This document shows positions 57,195 through 64,000 of a stretch of 64,000 nucleotides of DNA, in pieces. The DNA comes from Acanthamoeba castellanii str. Neff (lineage: Eukaryota; Discosea; Longamoebia; Acanthamoebidae). Positions within the stretch are counted from its first letter, which is position 1. Each line of letters opens with the position of its first letter. The position numbers were made by a program, and so were the translations under genes. Where the stretch lies: positions 442,210-506,209 of the forward strand of contig NW_004457654.1 in assembly GCF_000313135.1 (NCBI RefSeq), written 5' to 3'. A model generated the notes under the pieces. That model was not told the origin of the DNA and did no database searches. It worked only from the letters and a program-made list of their open reading frames with translations.

Positions 57195-59991
57195 TTACTG
57201 GTGGTGGGGGTACTTCTTGGAGTCGAGGAGCGCCTGCCAGGCCTGCCTGCCCTCGCACAGATCGCGGATGAGCAAGGCCAGCTCTGCGATGGGCACACGC
57301 AGCTGCGCCGTGGTGTCCCTCTCGCGCAGCGTCACCGTGTCGTTCTCCAGGGTCTGCGCGTCGCGTATGGGTCAGCAAGCGCACGTGGCGAGTGTTGTTG
57401 TCACCAACACCACACACACGCACACAACACACACACACAACACACCACACACACGTCCGTACCTGGTGATCGATGGTGATGCCAAAGGGGATACCGATCT
57501 CATCGGTACGGGCATACCGACGGCCGATGGCCTGGCCGGTGGAGTCCACCTTGGTAGAAAGGCGCTCAGCCTTGAGCGAGGAGACGATGCGGGGGATGAT
57601 GGCGTTGAACTCGTCCTTGTCGAGCAGGGGCAGCACCGAGCACTGCACGGGGGCGAGGTGGGGCGGCAGCGAAAGGACGGCCCTCTTCACGTCGCCCTTC
57701 TTGGACTTGTCCTTCTCATCGGCGGCCGCAGCGGCACTGTCCTCGCGGGTGTAGAAGTTCTGCTCGAGGATGGCGTAGAGGATGCGACCAACGCCGAACG
57801 ACGGCTCGATCACGTGGGGGAAGAAGTTCTCGCCAGACACCTTCTTCTCGACCTACGTAGCGAGAGTAGAGAGGGGGGGACGCGATGATTAGAACGGAGG
57901 CATTCGACGTCACCGTGAATGAGAAGACAGGGAGAGCGGTGTACCTTCTTGATGGTGAGCATCTCGGGGGTGAGAGTGAGCTCCTTGCCGCCGGCGGTGA
58001 TCTTGGCCTGACCGGACTCGAGCTCCTGTTTGAGGGCGATCTTGCCGGCCTCGTCGAGCGATTCGATGTAGGGAGCCAGCAGCTTGGCGTCACCGCGCAG
58101 GGCCTTGCCGACCAGACCCTTGTTCACCTCCACTTCGAGGGCCTATACGTTTACGGTTAAAAAAACAACGCGAGATGACCAAAGCTAAATGGTGCTTGAA
58201 GAACTCGCTCGCGGGCACGATGGTCGACGTACCTCGACGACACGCGGGCCGTCCTTGTACTGCTCGTAGGCAACGAGCGTCTCGTTACTCTTCATCGAGT
58301 GCTGCGAGAGATCGAAGCACGACCTGTCGGCGATACCCACGCACTCGATCCAGCCGTACGACGTGAGCATCTCGGCGTCCCAGCAGTCGCAGGCATAGTG
58401 CGCCATCTCGTTCCTGGTGGGGACAGAAAGAGAGTCAGCTCAGCGCCCCGTACTCCAAGTCCACAAACAATCGGCGCTAAGGGTGGTGAGGGTGGTGTGA
58501 CAGGGGACGTACTTCATGTGCTGCCTGAACCTGATCTTGTCGGTCTTGACGCCCGACTCGGTCAGGAACAGATACGTGCGACCGATGAAGTAACCGAGCG
58601 TCTCGTTGGCGATGATGCCGTGCTCAACAGCCTCACCGAGAGTGCACGAGAGAAGCTAAACGCGAGACAGTGAGTGGTCCGATGGCTGAGAATAACAGTG
58701 AGCGAGGATACCTTGCCGCTGCCAAGCTGCTGCTCCTGGGGGAAGAGCGGGAGCTTGATGTCCTTGACCGTGACGAACTTGGGGTGGCTCTTCTCGTTCT
58801 CCTTGACGAAGTGCTCGATCTCGCACATCTCGAACTCCCTGGTAGAACGAACGATTAGAGCGCCGAATGGTAACATGTCGAGTTGATCAACTTCACCCGC
58901 GCGACTGTGTACCTGACGCGGAGGACACCAGATCGCGGGGCGATCTCATTCCTGAAGGCGCGGCCGATCTGAGCCGCGGCGAAGGGGAGCTTGCCACCCT
59001 GGAACTCCAGCAGACGCTTGAAGTTGGTGAAGATCGACTGCGCGGTCTCAGGACGAAGGAAACTGCGGCAAGCGCGCAAGCAAACGAGCCACGGCACGTG
59101 TCAGGGAAAAGGCCTGGCCAGGCAGTGCGACTCGTGCAAGGCCTTTGTGTGCGAGAACGTAGCGTACGTACCCCTTGTACATGCCAGTGGGGCCGATCGA
59201 GATGGCGAACATGAGGTTGAAGGGGAAGGGAGCGCTGACGGGCTTGCCCTCGGGGGACAGCACGCGGTACTTGGCCATGGTCTCCTCGAGCTCGAGAGGC
59301 GAGAAGTCATCGATGCGAGCCACCACAGCAGCATACTCCTTCTTCTTGTCCTCGTTCTTTTCCTTCTCCATAAGCTTCTCCATGTGCTCTGCACACCAGG
59401 GGAAAGGGGGGTAAGACGCAATTAATTGAAGTAAAATTAATTAGAAAATTGTAAAGAGAATTTGAGATGGATGGACGTCCAGAGATGGGAGTAACAAGAT
59501 TGAGTGCAGTGTACCTTCGAGCAGATGGTCGGCACGGAAGCAGGTACCGGTGCCCTCCTCCTTGACCATGAGATCCTGGAACTTGGCGACGTGGCCCGAC
59601 GCCTCGAGCACCGCCTCGGGCGTGACGCAAGAGCAGTCTACCTCGAGCATGTCCTCCTCAATGATGAAGTGCGACCTCCAGCGATTAAGCAGGTTGGCCT
59701 TGACGGCACAACCCACGGGGCCATAGTCGTACAGACCAGCAACGCCTGAACAAAATCATCAAAATTAGTGAATAATCCTTCTGCATTTTGTTGATGGATC
59801 GACTGAGAGCAGTGGCGATGCAGGAAACATCACAAATTTCGATAGGCTGGGGCACGATTTGTACCTCCGTAAATGGAGAAGGAGGGGGCGATGACGAAAC
59901 GACGAGTAATGGTCGACGAGAAGCCGCTGGCCTCCCTGTCCAGACCCAGCTTTGACTGGAATGGGATCTCCTCACCGAACGACGCCTGCAT
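57195..59991 (-). CDS. GARS: Glycyl-tRNA synthetase (eukaryotic alpha-2 type)
   Basis: About ten exons starting [20 protein letters not shown]. The catalytic core shows [38 protein letters not shown], then motif 2 ([13 protein letters not shown]) and [11 protein letters not shown]. Later come [20 protein letters not shown] and motif 3 ([19 protein letters not shown]). The C-terminal anticodon-binding domain has [19 protein letters not shown] and ends KKYPHHQ. The enzyme charges tRNA-Gly, in the cytosol and in most eukaryotes also in mitochondria. No N-terminal WHEP domain or transit peptide is seen at this start; another start further upstream is possible. Confidence 0.95.
57413..57452 (+). 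repeat. (CA)n microsatellite in intron
   Basis: CA-rich repeat with AACAC interruptions. Confidence 0.85.
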
Positions 59992-60656
59992 TGTTGCTAG
60001 TCTGCTGATGAATCACGCACGGATTGGGGTGCGCAACTCACCCAAATTTGTGTCGACCTGCGTCTACACCGAGAAAACATTTTGAGAAAAGAAGCAGAAA
60101 AACGAAGTGGCCAGCAGAACCGCACACGGTCTTACGGTACCCCCCTCCGTGCTGACGGTAAAATACAGGGGTGCCTCCTGGTCTCAGTGTGATCACCCAT
60201 GAGACTTGGTCATAGGGCAGCCGCATCAGCCAACCGACTTCAGTAAACATGTTCCGTGCTCCCCAATCCAGAGAGCCCGATGAGGGGCCGCAGCGGCCCT
60301 GTTCATAAGGCCTCAAAGCCGGCCCGCACCCGGGTTTGTGGTCATAGGGCGGCTCGGCTTCCGTCGGCTTCCCGTCTCACCGCATCCGTGTGCCGGGTCC
60401 AGACCGAAGCGCCTAGAGCGTGGTCGCGGCGTTTCGGCACCACGTCCTCCTGTCGGAAAGCTGTTTGGCGCAGCACGCGACAATTTGTCGACGACAAACT
60501 GGGAAGTTACGAGCTTTGCGGGGACTCGGCCCGCTCTGGCCCCGCCCAATCGCCGACGTCGCCAACCACATAAATACTTCCACACTCACACAACAATCAC
60601 AAAACACAGCGCATCTTCGCTTCATACATCAACTCTACTTCCATCAACAGCACAAC
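59992..60656. other. GC-rich spacer with internal repeat
   Basis: 665 nt between divergent genes. The sequence from 60100 to 60410 is strikingly GC-rich for non-coding DNA and contains GGTCATAGGGC twice (near 60208 and 60341). A minus-strand frame (60038-60316) is open but has no recognisable domain. A structured RNA or degenerate repeat is possible. The last 100 nt is AC-rich and probably the 5' UTR of the next gene. Confidence 0.4.
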
Positions 60657-62457
60657 ATGCAAAACAGACAGCAGACCAGCGACAAGACACCCGAACTGGC
60701 GCCCTTCGGCGGAGCGCAGTGGGAAGGCCACGCCGCGCAGGATCCAGGACCGGCCGCCCAGCGCGGCACACCGCGCCACCTGCCACACTTCTTCTCGCCT
60801 CTCAAGATTCGCGACGTCACCTTCAAGAACCGCGCTGTCGTCTCGCCAATGTACCAGCCACCACCCACACCGCACGAGCTGTGTACTCACCTGATATACA
60901 CACAACACACACACCACACAACACACACACCACACCACACCACACACACCACACACACACACACCACACACACACACACAACCACACACAGGTGCACTTA
61001 CTCGGCGGTGGACGGCTTCATGAACGATTGGCACCTTACCCACCTGGGCACCTTTGCCAGGGGTGGCGCGGGTCTGGTCGTGTTCGAGGCCTCGGGCGTG
61101 CAGGACGTGGGGCGCATCACCCCCTGGGACGCCGGCGTGTGGAAGGACGAGCACATCGCGCCCCTCAAGCGCATCGTGGACTTCCTACACTCGCAGCAGG
61201 CCCTCGCCGGGCTCCAGCTCGCCCACGCCGGGCGCAAGGCCTCGACCTATCCGCCACACCTGACATTCCCTCAGCCGGGCGCTACCGTGCCCGTGGAACA
61301 GGGCGGCTGGGTCCCTGTTGGCCCCTCAGCCGTACGTTGTGATCCCCCCGATGTAGAACATATATTTTTATGGCAGTATGTTGACGTGATGTGTGGGAAC
61401 AATAATGTTGTTCTGCAGATTGCGTGGGACGACAAGTCGCCGGTGCCTCACGCGCTGACGAAGGACGAGATCCGGGACACGGTGCAGGCCTTTGCCGACG
61501 CGGCGGTCCGGGCGGACAAGGCCGGGTTCGATGTGGTGGAGATCCACGGCGCGCACGGCTACCTCCTCTCCTCGTTCAACTCGCCACTCGCCAACCACCG
61601 CACCGACGAGTACGGTGGCAGCTTTGAGGTTTGTCCGCCTTCTTCCACTTCTTCAGTGATTGAGTTGATGAGGAGCGTGGGACTAATTGCATCATCTTCT
61701 TCTTCGTCGTCGTCTTTGTTGTGCAGAACCGAACACGATTCACGCTGGAGGTGGTGCGGGCGGTGCGCAAGGTGTGGCCCGCGTCGAAGCCGCTGTTCCT
61801 GCGACTGTCGAGCTCGGACTGGGTTGAGGGTGGCACCACCATCGAGGACACGGTAAGGCTGGCCAAGCTGGTCAAGGCCGAAGGCGTCGATCTCGTCGAC
61901 TGCTCGTCCGGCGGTCAAAGGTACCACAAACGCACACGACTCGCACACGACACACTCGATAAGTGCTGACCAAACGCGCACGCAGCCCTCTGCAGAAGAT
62001 CGGCATCGGGCCGCTGTATCAGCTGCCGTTTGCCGAGCAGGTCAGGCGCGAGGCCGACTTGCTCACCGGCGCCGTAGGGCTCATCGTCGAACCCCTCCAA
62101 GCCGAGGAGATCATTTTCCACAAGCGCGCTGGTACGTGGAAGTGCCTCACATGCTGCCACAGCGACACCACATGAGCTAACATTTTCAAAACACTTCTTG
62201 TGTTTCGCAGACCTGGTGTTCATTGGGCGCGAGCTGCTGCGAGATCCGTTCTGGGTGCTTCACGCAGCCAAGGAGCTCAAACACGACATCCACTGGCCTG
62301 TGCAGTGCGTCCTCCAGTCTCTCGTCAAATTAAACAGCTCTGGTTGTGTGGTGTGCCATAGATTCATGTGTCGTGTCTTGTCTTGTCTATCAGGTACGAG
62401 TGGGCAGTCAACAGGCCCGTTCCGCCGCCGGTGACCAGCGCGGCCAAGAGCTCTTAA
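60657..62457 (+). CDS. Old-yellow-enzyme family NAD(P)H oxidoreductase
   Basis: Starts MQNRQQTSDKTPELAPFGGA; the barrel begins FFSPLKIRDVTFKNRAVVSP. The next exon completes SPMCTYSA, the Cys-bearing flavin loop typical of the YqjM subgroup. Then come LQLAHAGRKAS and the hallmark EIHGAHGYLLSSFNSPLANH with RTDEYGGSFE. The end has FIGRELLRDPFWVLHAAKEL and WPVQYEWAVNRP. The family uses FMN and NADPH to reduce C=C bonds of enones, nitro compounds or xenobiotics. Length and motifs fit an intact enzyme. A long CA repeat sits in the first intron. An in-frame extension upstream of 60657 is likely 5' UTR. Confidence 0.92.
60898..60990 (+). repeat. (CA)n microsatellite in first intron
   Basis: CACACA with ACCACAC interruptions between the exon ending CCAAT and the acceptor CACAG. 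Confidence 0.9.
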
Positions 62458-63197
62458 ACACCAGCGCCTCATTTCATCAGTCCTGTTCTGTATATGTTCA
62501 GTGCAATAATCTCCATCAATGCACATCCGCACCATTCTGTCGTTGTTCCTTTCTTCCAACAACTCGCGAGCGACCAAGGCCCAAAGGCAGGCCCAAATGG
62601 GCGGCCATTCCATGGCGGGCCTCAATATGGGAATCCCCAACCCGCTACTACACATCGCCCTCAATGCAGCGACGGCGCCAGTAGGAGCAGGGCTCCGCTC
62701 CATCGCCACACAGGCCCTGACGCTCATGCGTTCACCAACAGTCCCGAAGACGGCCCAGCTCGTAGTCATCAATTTCGCGGTGGCGGTGGCGAACGGCCAG
62801 CGTGCAACACCACCAAACAGCTGAGCTCCAACCGTTGCCGCTGGAGGGCGCGCGCAGACCCTTGCACTCGGCTTGATTCTGCTTATGACCAAGTAATGCC
62901 CTTCTCTCTTTCGCGCATCTGCTCAACTTCAGAGCTGTTGCTGAAGAAGGTTTGACCTGCTGGGAAGCAAGAGCGGAGGTGGTCGGACGATCGTGTTCTG
63001 TGAGGACGTGACATGCAATCAGCGCGATCTGCGCACCACTTCCTCACAGGCAAGGATTCAACATATCCTGCAGGCACGCAGGTGCGTCTGTTTTCCTCTC
63101 ACATTTTCTATCGATTTTTAAAGTCACTTGGCTATTGGTAGGGGCCGAGAGCCGGAGATAAAAGAAAAATAGGTAAGGAAATGGCCAACAACACAAG
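62458..63197. other. Spacer with weak ORF
   Basis: 740 nt after the oxidoreductase. A plus-strand frame at 62494-62955 (153 codons, Pro/Gly/His/Arg-rich) is open but shows no domain. A short plus-strand stretch near 62975-63085 reads GGGRTIVFCEDVTCNQRD and could be an exon, though no splice sites confirm it. I do not call a gene. Confidence 0.4.
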
Positions 63198-64000
63198 ATG
63201 AGGAGGGCCACACAAGCGGCGGTCAGAGTGGACAGCCTGGTGCAGGGACTGGGCCTGTTGGTTCTGGCGGTGGGGCTTACGTGGGGCCTTTTTCTGATGC
63301 TGCAAGCCGAATCCCCTTCCCCCACAACAAGAACGGAATCGTCTGCGACGTTCGCCCCTCCGGGCAGCTTCTCCCATCGCACGATGTGCCATGTCCAAGG
63401 CGCAAAGCTGATCAACCACAACACCGACGCTCTCCAACTCCAGGTGCGACTTCGTTGTCTTGTTCTTTCTTTGCCACTCATTTTTTCTGACGTTTTGAAT
63501 TTTTTTTACATTTTAAATAATTACAATGATGATTAATATTTATTGATTTCTTATTTATGTGGAATATTTGGCACAATAATTAAATGTATCAGCAATTATA
63601 ATAATTATAATACGAATAATTTCTTCAGGTTTGGTACCGGCTACTTGTGTGCGGCCGTGCGTGTGCGCCTAACGCGCCCACCTTGCTGCGACTGCGACGC
63701 AGATGCGACGAAGAGGAGCGTGGGGTTCGTAGATGACTCGACGCCAATGATCACGGTGGCGATGGACGATGACAACAGCACGAACGTGGTCGTCGTCCAC
63801 GAGCAGCAAGCGGCGCTGGACCGCCGCGGCTGGGTGCTGTTCGTGGTGCTGTCGCTGTGCCTGTGCACGCCCGTGTGCTGCCTCCTGGGCGTCGTCTCGG
63901 TGCTCGAGGGCCTGGGCATCGCCGTTCCGTGCCGCTTCGACGACGCTCGCTGCGCCGTCCGCCAGCGGCTCGACCGCCTGCAGCGGCCAACGCCCTTCGC
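63198..64000 (+). CDS. Membrane protein of unknown function, 3' end outside window
   Basis: The first exon starts MRRATQAAVRVDSLVQGLGL with one hydrophobic helix (LGLLVLAVGLTWGLFLML), then GAKLINHNTDALQLQ. After an AT-rich intron (acceptor at about 63629) the good frame reads FGTGYLCAAVRVRLTRPP, an acidic stretch with DDDNSTNVVVV and a second helix (WVLFVVLSLCLCTPVCCLLG). The two exons do not join in phase with an ordinary GT donor, so the donor is unresolved or the frame is broken. Two helices with a soluble domain between them are seen before the window ends. No family is recognised. Confidence 0.5.

Noticed and set aside
60420..60656. In-frame N-terminal extension of the old-yellow-enzyme gene
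   Set aside because: The sequence is AC-rich and resembles 5' UTR; the family domain begins soon after the ATG at 60657.

Overview
The window looks like nuclear DNA of a free-living amoeba of the Acanthamoeba type. Exons are GC-rich and cut by many short introns, nearly all ending in AG and most starting GTAC or GTRCG. CA/TG microsatellites sit inside the introns. The gene content is eukaryotic throughout: a proteasome beta subunit, a PIWI Argonaute, a vault-type PARP, F-box proteins, Frizzled-like receptors and a cyclase-kinase relic. The species is inferred from this character, not from a marker gene. I see no rRNA, tRNA or CRISPR array.

Layout. 1-6.1 kb (+): the end of an LRR-PP2C phosphatase, a Frizzled/Smoothened-like receptor and a small secreted protein. 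6.2-10.7 kb (-): a CCHC zinc-knuckle ORF, a T5orf172/MUG113-domain protein and an MFS transporter. 11.0-13.0 kb (+): an RS-rich nuclear protein with a forkhead-like N-terminus. 13.0-27.3 kb (-): a long run of F-box/WD40 protein, coiled-coil ORF, F-box protein, ubiquitin hydrolase, PIWI Argonaute, ZIP metal transporter and peptide deformylase. 27.5-31.7 kb (+): a SWIM-finger protein and a second Frizzled-like receptor with a frame break near its start. 31.7-32.8 kb: an AT-richer block with a decayed gag-like zinc knuckle. 32.8-39.5 kb (-): an RCC1-repeat membrane protein and a SET/MYND protein.

39.7-41.2 kb holds a START lipid-binding protein (+) and proteasome beta-1 (-). 41.5-52.5 kb (+) is one very large gene of the vault-PARP (PARP4) type: BRCT, PARP, VIT and vWA domains, then an RGG/FG-rich tail, eleven heptads like the RNA polymerase II CTD, and a C-terminal segment with Cys and His boxes of a USP-like protease. 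53.1-55.0 kb is a cyclase-kinase fragment with frameshifts, a missing VAIK lysine and an in-frame stop, read here as a pseudogene. 55.0-60.0 kb (-): an acyl-CoA thioesterase and glycyl-tRNA synthetase. 60.7-64.0 kb (+): an old-yellow-enzyme oxidoreductase and the start of a membrane protein cut by the window edge.

A ubiquitin/proteasome theme recurs: two F-box proteins, a USP, PSMB6 and the USP-like tail of the vault PARP, the last two transcribed divergently from a shared 305-nt region. Exon joins were made by eye from splice signals, protein frame and, for the two receptors, comparison of paralogs. Domain calls are from motif recognition, with no database search.
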